A DNA stretch of 64,000 nucleotides from Paraburkholderia phytofirmans OLGA172 (GTDB lineage: Bacteria > Pseudomonadota > Gammaproteobacteria > Burkholderiales > Burkholderiaceae): positions 2,852,001 through 2,916,000 of the forward strand of contig NZ_CP014579.1 in the NCBI RefSeq assembly GCF_001634365.1, written 5' to 3'. This document shows positions 8,601 to 18,456 of this stretch, piece after piece. Position 1 is the stretch's first letter; every line of letters begins with the position of its first letter. The translations under genes were made by a program, and so were the position numbers. A model generated the notes under the pieces. The model did no database searches, had not been told where the DNA came from, and saw only the letters and a program-made list of their open reading frames with translations.

Positions 8601-9276
8601 GGAATCCAGTCGGCTTCCGGTCCGGACCGGGAAAGCGTGTTTGGCAGTATTGGCCTGCGGAGAAGCCGAAGGATTTCTCGGCATTCGCGCGCTGGTCGCC
8701 GATCGCACGTTGATCGAGCCCTAGTGTTCTCGCGACAGTCAGCACGCGCCCCGTTACGGACAGATGCACTGCCCGACAGCGGCCATTCGATGTCGAAATT
8801 TCTGCGGTGGCTAGAAGTGGCATTAAGCGTCACTCGTAGCAGTTCTGAAGGATTACAACGCTCGGTTCATAGGCTAGAAAAATATGCCCGATTGCTAGCC
8901 GCGGCGGACTCAAGCGCTTGCAGTAGCGCCCAAGCGGTTTGTCGGTATGACCGGTTCCATCGTCAAGATATTGAGCTACTGCAAGAAATTACGCAGCGAG
9001 TATTCGAAACTTTCTTTGTCACATATGGTTCCCATTCGCAAGATCGCCGCCTCTCAGTTTGATCAAAATTGCATCTGACGATGCCTGATTGTCGGCGATC
9101 CAGGCACCGATGTCGATCGGCCGACTGCAGCCTGACACCAATGGTGCCGAAAGCGTTTCACTAAAAAACTATCGGATCATTTTGTTACACCTCTTACCGA
9201 GGTCCGAATGACGAGTTACAAAAACCTTTCGGAGGGCGGTTATACTCAGCGCCGTCCCAAAAACTAAAGACCTTTT
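8601..9276. other. Non-coding stretch upstream of the glycine-zipper gene
   Basis: 676 bp without a supported gene. A 90-codon frame at 8790-9062 lacks a ribosome site and any recognisable motif. The last 100 bases are AT-richer and hold the likely promoter of the following gene. Confidence 0.4.
9216..9246 (+). promoter_or_regulatory. Possible sigma-70 promoter of the glycine-zipper gene
   Basis: TTACAA at 9216-9221 and a good -10 box TATACT at 9241-9246 sit about 30 bases ahead of the ATG. The spacing of 19 bases is longer than the optimal 17, so the -35 assignment is weak and the -10 box is the stronger part. Confidence 0.35.
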
Positions 9277-9717
9277 ATGTCGAAGAGAATCTTCCAGATT
9301 GTTGCCATTGCAGCGCTCAGCACAGCAGCGTCGTTACCGGCGGTGGCCGGTGATATGAACAATGCCCTTGGCGGTGCGCTCGGCGGCGTAGCCGGCGCTG
9401 CCTTGGGTGGCGCAGTAGGCGGCAGCACGGGTTCCGTCATTGGCGGTGCAGTCGGCGGCGGCGCCGGCGGTGCAGTCACGTCAAACCGCAGGGAACGCAC
9501 GGGCGCCATCATCGGTGGGGCGCTCGGGGGCGGTGCCGGTACAGCGGCAGGCAATGCGATGGGCGGCCGCACGGGCGGCCTCGTCGGCGCGGCCCTGGGT
9601 GGCGGCGCGGGTTCAGCGCTTGGCGGTAACATGTCGCGGTCCAATTCGTACGCGGACGACTATGCCCGCGGCTACCGACCGGACAAGCGCCATCACAAAC
9701 ATCGCCACTATGACTGA
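9277..9717 (+). CDS. Glycine-zipper exported protein
   Basis: 146 residues: a Sec signal peptide (cleavage after AVAG, about residue 25), then about 95 residues dominated by GGALGG / GGAVGG repeats, and a His/Arg-rich tail (YRPDKRHHKHRHYD). Glycine zippers form close-packed membrane-spanning helices. Related small proteins are outer-membrane or periplasmic, sometimes linked to stress, but this one has no assigned role. The basic, histidine-rich tail may bind metal or polyanions (inference). It appears monocistronic. Confidence 0.8.
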   Translation: MSKRIFQIVAIAALSTAASLPAVAGDMNNALGGALGGVAGAALGGAVGGSTGSVIGGAVGGGAGGAVTSNRRERTGAIIGGALGGGAGTAAGNAMGGRTGGLVGAALGGGAGSALGGNMSRSNSYADDYARGYRPDKRHHKHRHYD

Positions 9718-10269
9718 ACGTTGAGCAAAAACGGCGTGGTTCAATCAAAGGTTAAGCCCGAAACGCCGAATACCTTTCGCAGCGCTGCACGAGCGATTCT
9801 CATGTGAGCCAGAACCGGCGCTTGATGAGCCACGCCAGCCTCTTCAATCGCCATAGCGGCGCCAGACTCCGACCGCAGCGAAGGACTCCGCGAATCCCTC
9901 CATCGCGCCTTGTCTGACGCCCGCCCGCACCACTTCGTACAGACAGTCGTATAGACGAAAACCTGGCATCGAACCACCCTTGGCGATGGTTGCCAGACAG
10001 GTCGTGTCGAAGCGGACATTCGCCATCACGCGCAGTGGTGGTAACTCGCATGTCTTTTGCCCGGCCAGGAAGCAACCGAACTCGTCGGCGCACCAGCTGC
10101 ATCCGCAGCCCATCGAGTCCCGCGCTCAACGAATGGCCGTTTGCGAGCGAAGCTTAAGACAGGAGTCGACCCAAAGCAGCCCTTTGACTGTTTCGAAAGA
10201 GACATTCACGACAGGCCGCTACGCGCCCGATGCGCGGCCATTCTGACAGCCGCGCATCTGCCAACAGGG
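9718..10269. other. Non-coding stretch with degenerate intergenic motif
   Basis: 552 bp between two convergent genes. It includes GAAGCGGACATTCGCCATC around 10010, a motif type that recurs in degenerate form in several other gaps of this window. No gene, terminator or clear hairpin was found. Confidence 0.4.
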
Positions 10270-11142
10270 TCAGGCGGCCTGCCCCGCGCCAAGGTCAGCA
10301 CCTGTCGTCGGATCGGACTTTGCATCCGAGGCCGTTCTCGATGCCATTGCCTGAAGCACCTTCACATCCCCCTTCGATACATTTACCGTGGCGCTCCCGT
10401 CTCCGCCATCCACCGCCGGCTCCGGAGAGTCAACGAACTGCCAGTCCGGACCTTCGTTCCATGGCCCGCGCGTCACATCATCACCTTGCGACATTTTGTA
10501 GTACACGCTGGTGTATTCCGGCACGCCGGGAAGCTTGCCCTGCGGAAAGTTTGGCTGAATCGAATGTAACGCTTTCTCGAACGATTTCTGGTGAGCGATT
10601 TCTCGCGTCATCAGAAACCCGAGCGTTTCCTTGATACCCGGGTCATCTGTGACGTTGATGAGCCGTTCATAGACAATCTTCGCGCGAGCCTCGGCGGCGA
10701 TATTCGAACGCAGATCGGCCGTCGGATCGCCAATCGTGTCGACATACGCGGCGCACCACGGCACACCGGCCGAATTCGTCAAGGCCGGGCCACCTCCGTA
10801 GAGTAAAGCCGTGGTGTGCGAGTCGTTTCCCCCACCAGTCATCGAACGGTACAACTCTGCCTCGGCTTCAACGGCTTCGGCCAACTGGCCCTTCGCGCTT
10901 TTGTTCAGCATCGCGACGATCGAGCCGACAATTTCCAGATGACTCAATTCTTCGGTCGCGATATCGAACAACAGATCCTTGCGGCCAGGATCATCCTCGC
11001 CAACGGCCTGGGTAAAGTATCTGCAGGCGGCGCCGAGTTCTCCTTGGGGACCACCAAATTGCTCGAGCAGCAGATTCGCAAGACCTGGGTTCGGCGCCGC
11101 GACGCGCACGGTGTATTGAAGGCGTTTGTTGTGAATGAACAT
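10270..11142 (-). CDS. Manganese (non-haem) catalase
   Basis: 290 residues, typical for bacterial Mn catalases. Four-helix-bundle ligand motifs are all present: GELGAACRYFTQ (Glu), ATEELSHLEIVGS (Glu and His), AEARAKIVYERL (Glu) and MTREIAHQKSFEKAL (Glu and His). It converts hydrogen peroxide to water and oxygen in the cytosol with a di-manganese centre. GGAGA precedes the ATG by 7 bases. The C-terminal 50 residues (VDSPEPAVDGGDGSATV...) are a variable tail. It is transcribed alone; an oxidative-stress regulator is not adjacent. Confidence 0.93.
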   Translation of the reverse strand: MFIHNKRLQYTVRVAAPNPGLANLLLEQFGGPQGELGAACRYFTQAVGEDDPGRKDLLFDIATEELSHLEIVGSIVAMLNKSAKGQLAEAVEAEAELYRSMTGGGNDSHTTALLYGGGPALTNSAGVPWCAAYVDTIGDPTADLRSNIAAEARAKIVYERLINVTDDPGIKETLGFLMTREIAHQKSFEKALHSIQPNFPQGKLPGVPEYTSVYYKMSQGDDVTRGPWNEGPDWQFVDSPEPAVDGGDGSATVNVSKGDVKVLQAMASRTASDAKSDPTTGADLGAGQAA

Positions 11143-11559
11143 GAGACTTCTCCGGTGATTGGCCGCAGCAATCCCGCACGGGCACAGACGGGGACCATTA
11201 ATGTCCCTGTACCCGTGCAGAGTCGCACATGACCATCGATCAATCCGGACAGCGGGCCAACCACATGGTCGTCCGCACCCAACAGTGGGCGCCCGGGTCT
11301 CAGAGCGAGCGCCCTGGCGGATGCGCTGCGAGAATGCCGCGCATGGCAACGCGTTGCCGATTCTGATGCAGCATGCACCGTGCCCATCGAGAAAATTCCG
11401 CCGTCTGACCTGCCATGCCGGCTTGCACCATGGCTCCACGGGAAAATTGGCGGGTGGCGCTGAACTCCAGGTGAATTCGATTAACCGATCCGTGCGTCGG
11501 TGGAAAGCCGCTATTTACGTGGACTACCTTCTGCCCTTGTGTAGCGGCAGGAGGAGACG
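11143..11559. other. Non-coding stretch between catalase and histidine kinase
   Basis: 417 bp, including the catalase promoter region on the minus strand. No gene, repeat or clear operator seen. Confidence 0.35.
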
Positions 11560-12681
11560 CTATTCGCCGCGTGGCAGTCGTACGGCAAACACGGTTTCGT
11601 CATTTTCAGAGCGAACTTCGATCTCGCCTCCGTGAGCCTTCGCGATTTCGCGCACGATGTACAGTCCGAGGCCGAGGTGACTGTCATCGTTGTATCCTTC
11701 ACTTTGATCCACACCGCGCCTCAAAGGCTCAAAAAGCTGCTCCATAGCTGCCGGCCCAATCGTAGCGCCGCTATTCAAGACAGCGATATGAATATCGGCC
11801 TCCTTACCGGTCACAATGACCCGCACCGGTGTAGTCGATGCCCCGTACTTGACGGCATTCAGAACGAGATTTCCGAGCAATTGCTGCAAACGTGGGCCGT
11901 CCCAGACACCGTCACATTTCCCCTGTATCGTCAGATCCAGCTGGCGATCAGGATGTATCGCGCGAAGCTGGTCCAGTTCGTCGCGAAATACGGCAGCCAG
12001 GTCCACATGGGTCGGAACTATATTGATGCCAAGACCGAGCTTCGTCCGGTTGAAATCGCTGAGATCGTCGAGAAGAGACTGCATGCGGGCGCCGCTTCGG
12101 ATCAGGCGACTCGCAGCACCCGTCACTCTCTCTCCGGCATTCAACCCGACGAGATACGATGCGGTCATCTGAATGGTCTGGAGCGGGCTGCGCATATCGT
12201 GCCCGAGCATTCCGAGAAACAGGTTGCGAGCCTGGTCCACTTGCTTGCTGAAAAGGCCGACTGATTCAGCCAGTGCCTGGTCGATGGCTTCGTTGAACCG
12301 GATGACATCGTCCAATTCCAGTTCGTTGCTCGGGCAGTGGTCCATCCATAGCCGAAGGACACTGGCGCGGAGCGCTCGGTATTCCGCTGTCAATTGCTTG
12401 ATGTCGAAACCGCTGCGTGCCCGCAGGATCGCGTGTGTTTGTGCCGCGGTTTCTGGAGCGTCGACTATTACTGGCGCGCGTCCTTGTGATTTTTCGACTT
12501 GTGCGTTTCTTGTCTGGGCGGCGGACAGATCCTTCGCGATCGCCTCCAGGATCTGTTGCGCATGGTCGCGTAAAGCGGGCGATTTCAGATTTGCGGCAGC
12601 CGGCAACAGCGTGCACGCGAATGCCTCCCATTGCGAGAGGATCGCTTCCATGTTCCGCAAAAGGAAGTCGGCCAGTCGCAT
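11560..12681 (-). CDS. Sensor histidine kinase, soluble
   Basis: 373 residues without a transmembrane segment. Residues 1-145 resemble the RsbRD N-terminal sensor fold (LADFLLRNMEAILSQWEAFA). The dimerisation helix carries the phospho-acceptor His161 in LGMLGHDMRSPLQTI. The ATPase part has an N-box (LVLNAVKYGAS), a G1-like region (LNSGATIGPAAMEQLFEP) and a G2 box (LGLGLYIVREIAKAHGG). The ATG at 12681 has GAGG five bases before it; an upstream TTG is less likely. The gene is divergent from a single-domain response regulator 131 bp away, its probable partner. The signal is unknown. Confidence 0.88.
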   Translation of the reverse strand: MRLADFLLRNMEAILSQWEAFACTLLPAAANLKSPALRDHAQQILEAIAKDLSAAQTRNAQVEKSQGRAPVIVDAPETAAQTHAILRARSGFDIKQLTAEYRALRASVLRLWMDHCPSNELELDDVIRFNEAIDQALAESVGLFSKQVDQARNLFLGMLGHDMRSPLQTIQMTASYLVGLNAGERVTGAASRLIRSGARMQSLLDDLSDFNRTKLGLGINIVPTHVDLAAVFRDELDQLRAIHPDRQLDLTIQGKCDGVWDGPRLQQLLGNLVLNAVKYGASTTPVRVIVTGKEADIHIAVLNSGATIGPAAMEQLFEPLRRGVDQSEGYNDDSHLGLGLYIVREIAKAHGGEIEVRSENDETVFAVRLPRGE

Positions 12682-12812
12682 GCGCGCCTCGAATAGTGGC
12701 AATGAGCCGTGAATTGAACGTCTATACCGGACCCATACTACGCGGAAATCTTACGAATGACCGCCTCGGGTCTGCCAATTGCGTCCCGGCAGGCACAGTC
12801 GGGAGAAACGCA

Positions 12813-13232
12813 ATGTTCCCAGGCCAAGCTCACCACTTACTTGTCGCAGATTATGACCCTGGCTTGCTCGCCGCATACGTCCACTATTTCGAGATTCACG
12901 GCTACGAGGTTCGGGCCGCTCAAGACGGAGTCGATGCGCTGGCCGAGTACTGTCGGTGGCTTCCGGCATTCGTTATCCTCGACATTCAGATGCCTCGACT
13001 CGACGGTCGGAAAGTGGCTCGGGAGATCAGGCGCCGTAGCTGCAACCCCTCACCACTGCTTGTCGCGGTGTCCGGTTTGTCATCGCAGGTCGAAAGGGAG
13101 CTAAGCCTTCGGTCGGGTTTCGACCACCATTTTGCAAAACCTGCCCAACTGCCGGTCATTCTTGCCATGGTTGCCTCTCACTCGCGCATCAGCGACGCGA
13201 ATATCGCCCTGGTTCATAGCCGTTGTGACTGA
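12813..13232 (+). CDS. Single-domain response regulator
   Basis: 139 residues consisting of one receiver domain. Acidic residues Asp13 and Asp15 in VADYDP, phospho-acceptor Asp57 in VILDIQMPRLDG, the switch Ser in LVAVSGLS and Lys in FAKPAQ are in order. There is no DNA-binding output domain, so it should act by protein contact, CheY-like, or in a phosphorelay. GGGAGA precedes the ATG. It is divergent from the soluble histidine kinase, its likely phosphate donor. Confidence 0.87.
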   Translation: MFPGQAHHLLVADYDPGLLAAYVHYFEIHGYEVRAAQDGVDALAEYCRWLPAFVILDIQMPRLDGRKVAREIRRRSCNPSPLLVAVSGLSSQVERELSLRSGFDHHFAKPAQLPVILAMVASHSRISDANIALVHSRCD

Positions 13233-13383
13233 CCGCTTTCGCGACGCAGGTCGATTGACCGCTTGTGGCCGACCGCGGTCCGATGACAAACCGCGGTCAA
13301 CCTCGAACGACCTTCATCGTCTCGACCAGCGGACCATCGCGAAACGCAGATCGCGTCCGCTTAAGGTCGATTCTTCAACGAAC

Positions 13384-14538
13384 TCAGTGCCGAAAGCGCC
13401 TGAAAAAGCTGCGAATGTCGGCCGCGAGGAGTTCAGGTTCTTCCATTGCCGCGAAATGGCCACCGCGCGGCATGTCGGTCCATTGCGCGATATTGAATAC
13501 TCGTTCCAGCCATTCGCGTGGGGGGTGGTTAATCTCTTTCGGAAAGTGTGCAAAGCTCACCGGCGGCAATACCCGTTGTCCTGGGGTGAAACGCAGGGGT
13601 TGCAACCGGTTTTCCCAGTACATTTGAATTGCGGTACCAATGCTCTGGGTGTACCAGTAGAGCGACAGGTTGGTAAGCAACTCATCTTTCGAAAATCGCC
13701 CCTCGATAACCCCGTCGCAATCGCTCCAGGCGCGAAACTTCTCGCCGATCCACGCGGCCAGCCCGGCCGGCGAGTCGTTAAGCGACGCGGCCAGAGTTTG
13801 CGGCCTCGTGGCGTGCATATGCGCATAACCGCCCTCGAGCGCAGCCCACTCGCCTTTCTCTCGAAGGTAGTTTTGTTCTGGGATGGTAAGCGGCGAATCA
13901 GCGGCGTCAATTGCTGGTTCGTACGATGTCGGTAGAAAGTTTAGATGAATTCCATCGACTACCTGGGAGTGGCGCGAGGCAAGCACGACCGACACCCCCG
14001 CGCCCAGATCACCACCCTGAGCGCCAAATCGCTGGTAGCCAAGACCACGCATCAGCGACGCCCACAGATCGGCTACCTGAAACGCCGAAGTACCAGCGGC
14101 GGCAGGTGCCGGCGAAAATGCAAAGCCCGGCAGTGACGGAATAACGACGTCGAAGGCATCGTTCGGGTCCGCACCGAATGCAGCCGGGTCGCGCAAACGA
14201 TCCGCCAGCTCACGAAATTCGAAGAACGATCCGGGCCACCCATGCGTGACGACCACCGGGTATGGCCGCGGTCCAACACCACGCTGATGAACGAAGTGCA
14301 CACGCTGACCGTTCACGTTGGCCATAAACTGAGGCTGCTGGTTCAGACCGCGTTCCGCGGCCCTCCAATCAAAACTGTCGGCCCAGTACTTCACCAATTC
14401 GCGCAGCCATGTGGTGTCTGTGCCCTGTTGCCACGGCCCGGAAGGTGTCGCGGATGCCCACCGACTGTCGCGCAAACGCCGGCGCAAGTCGGCGATCTCA
14501 ACATCGGACACGCAAATTTGAAATGGCTCGATATGCAT
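13384..14538 (-). CDS. Epoxide hydrolase (EHN plus alpha/beta hydrolase)
   Basis: 384 residues. The N-terminal EHN domain has DLRRRLRDSRWA and DFDWRAAERGLNQQPQF-like features. The alpha/beta fold carries the oxyanion motif HGWPG (99-103), nucleophile Asp177 in GAQGGDLGAG, and the catalytic His361 in GGHFAAMEEPELL. This is the architecture of microsomal-type epoxide hydrolases, which open epoxides to diols. A strong AGAGGAGG site precedes the ATG at 14538. It stands alone; the substrate is unknown. Confidence 0.88.
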   Translation of the reverse strand: MHIEPFQICVSDVEIADLRRRLRDSRWASATPSGPWQQGTDTTWLRELVKYWADSFDWRAAERGLNQQPQFMANVNGQRVHFVHQRGVGPRPYPVVVTHGWPGSFFEFRELADRLRDPAAFGADPNDAFDVVIPSLPGFAFSPAPAAAGTSAFQVADLWASLMRGLGYQRFGAQGGDLGAGVSVVLASRHSQVVDGIHLNFLPTSYEPAIDAADSPLTIPEQNYLREKGEWAALEGGYAHMHATRPQTLAASLNDSPAGLAAWIGEKFRAWSDCDGVIEGRFSKDELLTNLSLYWYTQSIGTAIQMYWENRLQPLRFTPGQRVLPPVSFAHFPKEINHPPREWLERVFNIAQWTDMPRGGHFAAMEEPELLAADIRSFFRRFRH

Positions 14539-15074
14539 GGCACCTCCTCTGGAAGGATGCAGTCGATTCTCCACGATCTAACCGACAGTGCCGAACGACC
14601 ACGGTTGGCTGGGCTTTGTACGACGACGAAGTTCCGTAGACGGACCCTGAACCGCCGTTCCGACTTTTGCCATCGCAACATCGTTCCTCGAAGTCTAACG
14701 GCCATCCGTCCACGCCAGGTCGCGTGCCGCTTATTGGCAGTTGCAGACGTTCACTGAGGGCGCAGACGTGTCTTCGGCAATTGTCCGCTGACGAGAAGCC
14801 AGATGATCGTGGCCGCCCCGATGCGGGTGTCACTGTCGCCAGTTCAACTTCCTGTTGCCGTCTCATCCCTGCCATCGGTGGCATAAACAAATTCTATATG
14901 GCTCACCGTGCCGTGAGTGAGCACATTGCGCGGCCGATTGTAAGTTCTTTGTCTTCAGATTTCTTGCAACTCCGTCCAGCTTACTGCTTGAACCGCGACC
15001 ACAATGTGTCCCCTGCGCGGTGAAACCCTCCAGATCGGCAGAGCCGGTTCGGCCCTGCCCGCCATGCCACGCCG
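14539..15074. other. Non-coding stretch, nothing recognised
   Basis: 536 bp between two minus-strand genes. Short frames on both strands lack ribosome sites and motifs. Around 14758-14805 there is another degenerate version of the intergenic GCAGACGTGTCT/GTCCGCTGA pattern seen elsewhere. Confidence 0.35.
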
Positions 15075-17039
15075 TTACGGCGTGCGCGGAAACTCGAACG
15101 CGTCGAACAGATCACCGATTGCGGGCGAATTGACCGGCACATACGGATGCGTCTGCAGCTGGATCGGATTCGGCAGATTGTCGCGGCTTCTCTGCGTGAT
15201 CGGCTTTAGATGCCAGTTGCGTTCGATGAACTTCAGGATCGACGCGTGATCCGAGTACTGATGCACGACACGGCCGCCGCGCGAGTATGCCGACACGACG
15301 ATCATCGGAATGCGCGGGCCGTCGCCGAAGTAATCGAGCGGCTGGATGTAGCCTGAGTCGTAGTAGCCGCCGCCTTCGTCGGTCGTGACCAGGATCGCCG
15401 TCGAAGCCCACAGGCTCGGGTCGCGCTGTACCTTCTCGATCAGCTTGTGCACGAACGATTCAAAAAGCCCGAACTTCGACGACTCCGGGTGCCCGTCGAG
15501 CAGGCCGCCCGGCTTCACGAACGAAACCGCCGGCAGCGTGCCATTCGCAATGTCCGCGTACAGATCGGTCGTGTCCTGCAGATGCGCACTGACTAGCGCG
15601 GGGTTCGTCATGATCGCGGTTTCATACAGGAACGGGTTGCAGATATTGCAGTAGACACTCGTGGCCGGCGTCTTGACAAACGTATTCCAGCCTTCGCCGT
15701 AGTACTTCCACGAGATGCTCTTCTCGATCAGCGTATCGGCGATCGTGCGCACCGGCGACGGCGGGATCGTGAACGTATTTGTATTCACCGTGCCGTCCCC
15801 GTTGTAGCCGGGGTTGTAGTTGTTCAGCAGGTAATACGTGTTCGGCTCGCACTTCGCGTCCGGCTTGTACGGCAAGCGGTCCAGATAGTGGCGCAGCGTG
15901 CCGGCGCCGGGCTGATGACTGTCCGAGCAGTTGGTATACGTGCCGCCCGAATAGCCGTCCTGCGTGTAGTAGTTGTTGGTGCCCGGTTGCGGCAGCGGAT
16001 TCTCGATCTGATCGGCGGGCGGTTTCGCGGCATTGCCGTTGCCGTCCGTGTAGTAGAGCGCGTCAGCCGTGCCGATCATGATGCTGTTCGCGCCCGTGCC
16101 GCCCATCACCGGCTGGTGATAGTTGTCGCTAATCGTGAATTGGCGCGCAAGATGCGTGAAGTACGGCATGTCGCCTGTATTCACGTTGTAATAGCCGAGC
16201 GCGGTTGCGCCTTCGCCGGTGGTCTCGTCGTTGAAATTCGCGGGCTGCGGCTTGCCGTTCGAACCGGCGCCAATCGAGGTCTCGACCCATGCGAACAGAT
16301 CCATCTGGCAACCGCTCGGATTATCGAGCGTGGCGTGATCGAGGCTGCAATCGGCCTGTTGCCAATTCTGGTAGAAGCGGTGCACTGGGCTGTTGATGTA
16401 CTGATCATAGTCGGGACCGACGCGCGAGATCTGGTACGGTCCGTTCGGCAGGTTATACGTGTTCGAGCCGAAGCGCGTATCGACGCTATGCTGCGGCACG
16501 CCGCTCGCCCCGGTAGTCAGGTGCACGACGTCCCAGGGCTCAATCATGGCGCCCTCGGCAGCCTGAGCCACTGTGAGTGTGGCGAACGGCGGCGGACTGG
16601 TATCGCTAGGCGTGCTCGCCGTACCGCCGGTATTCGGCGCCGGGAGCACCGTATAGGGCTGTTTGCCGCTTGGCGCCATATCGAAGCGCTTCGGGTCCGT
16701 GGCGCTGGCCGTGTATTGCGCGGCTAGCGCGAAGTTAGGTCCTGGGCGGCCGTCGGCCGTGATGATGCCCTTCGACAGCAGGTTCGCCACCGTCTGCCCC
16801 CGGCGCGGCGTGTAAGCGCCGAATACGTGATCGAACGTGCGGTTCTCGCCGACCACCACGATGACATGCTTGATCGGCGACGCGGTGTTCACCGCGGCTG
16901 CGGCGGCCTGCTGCTGGCTTTGCGCGACTGCCGGCCAGATAGCCGCGGCAAGCGCGAAGGCAGCGGCGCTGCAAAGCAGGCCTCCTCTAAATGCTGGGGT
17001 ACTAATTACATTGGCAATTTTCTTCACGAACGCCTCCAT
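15075..17039 (-). CDS. Exported phospholipase C-type phosphoesterase
   Basis: 654 residues from the ATG at 17039. A signal peptide ends near WPAVAQS. The phosphoesterase family (PF04185) signature follows: IKHVIVVVGENRTFDHVFGAY (metal and nucleophile region), GYYNVNTGDMPYFTHLARQFTISDNYH, and the C-terminal ILVTTDEGGGYYD with YSDHASILKFIERNW. Members include phospholipase C and acid phosphatases that hydrolyse phosphate esters outside the cytoplasm. A TTG at 17084 with GGGAG upstream is an alternative start but would push the signal peptide inward. There is no close partner gene. Confidence 0.88.
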   Translation of the reverse strand: MEAFVKKIANVISTPAFRGGLLCSAAAFALAAAIWPAVAQSQQQAAAAAVNTASPIKHVIVVVGENRTFDHVFGAYTPRRGQTVANLLSKGIITADGRPGPNFALAAQYTASATDPKRFDMAPSGKQPYTVLPAPNTGGTASTPSDTSPPPFATLTVAQAAEGAMIEPWDVVHLTTGASGVPQHSVDTRFGSNTYNLPNGPYQISRVGPDYDQYINSPVHRFYQNWQQADCSLDHATLDNPSGCQMDLFAWVETSIGAGSNGKPQPANFNDETTGEGATALGYYNVNTGDMPYFTHLARQFTISDNYHQPVMGGTGANSIMIGTADALYYTDGNGNAAKPPADQIENPLPQPGTNNYYTQDGYSGGTYTNCSDSHQPGAGTLRHYLDRLPYKPDAKCEPNTYYLLNNYNPGYNGDGTVNTNTFTIPPSPVRTIADTLIEKSISWKYYGEGWNTFVKTPATSVYCNICNPFLYETAIMTNPALVSAHLQDTTDLYADIANGTLPAVSFVKPGGLLDGHPESSKFGLFESFVHKLIEKVQRDPSLWASTAILVTTDEGGGYYDSGYIQPLDYFGDGPRIPMIVVSAYSRGGRVVHQYSDHASILKFIERNWHLKPITQRSRDNLPNPIQLQTHPYVPVNSPAIGDLFDAFEFPRTP

Positions 17040-17497
17040 GACGTTACCCGGATGAGCAAGCGGTAATGTGGCGTGTGGTAACAACGAGCAGCTCCCTGCG
17101 TGGAGACGCTGCCTCTCTCTTACAAAGCATTACGACGGAGAGAAGTTATAGGTTGGCAATGACGATATAGAGACAAAAAGAAGTCGATGGCGTGTGAATT
17201 TTCTAACGAATAACTTTCAATGCGATCCGTATTGCATAATTCGCCCGCGGCACTGGATTGGACGACAACGATGTGCCCGCAACAAAGGTGCGCAAGCGCA
17301 TCATTGACCATTGCCGTTATCTCGTCGCTTCAACAGGAACCGGCACTATACTTTCGCATGTCCTTATCGTTATTGCAGATTTCGACCACGCATCCGGTTT
17401 TTATTTGGCATTACTGTATGCAGACGGTCCATTCCATCTCGGCCAGTTTGAGTCGTTCGGCATCGTGGACCAGATCATCAACAATTGGCTAGCTTCA
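17040..17497. other. Non-coding stretch, possible minor remnant
   Basis: 458 bp, AT-richer than its surroundings. An open frame at 17258-17530 overlaps the end of the LysE gene and has no ribosome site or family match I can name. Probably non-coding. Confidence 0.35.
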
Positions 17498-18124
17498 TCA
17501 AATTTTCTCTGTTGCCAACTTCAGACCTAGCCCGACAAACAAGGCGCCCATGGTCTTAGTCAACCATGCGGAAATAGCCTGGTTACGACGAAGTGCGCCT
17601 GTCATTCTCGCCGCAAGAAACACGTAGGTGATACTCGTTGATATTCCGACCATATTGCCAATCACGCCTAACGCAATGAGATGCTTCACAGGACTCGGGT
17701 CTTGTGCGCTCATGAACTGAGGAAGCAATGCGATGTAAAACAGAGCGACTTTCGGATTCAAGACGTCGCTGAGAAAGCCTTGCCAGAAGATGAGATGTAA
17801 AGCTTTTTTCTTGGCATCACCGCTGACAGGGAGAGCAATTCCCTTGGAGCGCAATGCTCCCAAGCCAAGGTAAATGAGATAAGCCGCACCGACCCACTTT
17901 ACAGCGGTGAACGCCGTTGCTGATGCCAAGAAAAGCGCCGAGAGACCAGTTACCGCAGCGAGCAAATGCACATAGGCGCCGAGATTAATTCCGAACGCAG
18001 CACATAGCCCTGCCGCACGTCCTTGTGCAATTGTTCGCCCAAGCATGAACAACATGTCGGGACCAGGCACGAGACAAAGAACAAGACTCGCGGCTACAAA
18101 GAGCATGTATGTATGCAGACTCAT
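17498..18124 (-). CDS. LysE/RhtB-family amino-acid exporter
   Basis: 208 residues with six hydrophobic segments and the family signature near the N-terminus: LVPGPDMLFMLGRTIAQGRAAG. Also present are FGINLGAYVHLLAA, WVGAAYLIYLGLGALRS, and GFLSDVLNPKVALFYIALLPQF. Members export amino acids or homoserine-lactone-like compounds across the inner membrane. GGAG lies 5 bases before the ATG. Its base composition is lower in GC than its neighbours, which may point to a transferred gene. Confidence 0.9.
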   Translation of the reverse strand: MSLHTYMLFVAASLVLCLVPGPDMLFMLGRTIAQGRAAGLCAAFGINLGAYVHLLAAVTGLSALFLASATAFTAVKWVGAAYLIYLGLGALRSKGIALPVSGDAKKKALHLIFWQGFLSDVLNPKVALFYIALLPQFMSAQDPSPVKHLIALGVIGNMVGISTSITYVFLAARMTGALRRNQAISAWLTKTMGALFVGLGLKLATEKI

Positions 18125-18456
18125 AGTTTCTCCGGTTCAATCTCGGGAGGGGGCGGACAAAGCTTGCCATAAACAGGGCTTGAGGGCGGTGAAAAAATAT
18201 TGTTGCCGCCATTGTCGATCTGCCCGCATTGGGTCAGTTAGGGCAGCCTTAATGTCCGCTTTCAGGTGAGCTGGCTGTCCCTTGTGGGTCGCGTGCCGCC
18301 GATCAGAGATTCACGCGGCTCAGGTCGCGTATGCTCTTTGCATGAGGCACTACGCGGCCACTTTCGGCCGTTCGACATTGCTGGATGAATCGTCGACAAT
18401 CTGCAGAGGCTTTGCCATCGGGCCACTAACGCGCACAGTCCGTATCGAGTCTTCAC
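18125..18456. other. Non-coding stretch between divergent genes
   Basis: 332 bp that hold the promoters of the LysE and GNAT genes. A degenerate TAATGTCCGCTTTCAGG motif occurs at 18250-18266, related to others in the window. No palindrome stood out. Confidence 0.35.

Noticed and set aside
8790..9062. Possible 90-residue gene before the glycine-zipper gene
   Set aside because: No ribosome site, no family resemblance, and it sits in sequence resembling the degenerate intergenic motif.
17040..17084. TTG start for the phosphoesterase with a GGGAG site
   Set aside because: It would place 15 extra residues before a normal signal peptide; the ATG at 17039 is more consistent.
17258..17530. Possible 90-residue plus-strand gene
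   Set aside because: It overlaps the end of the LysE gene, lacks a ribosome site and has no recognisable domain.
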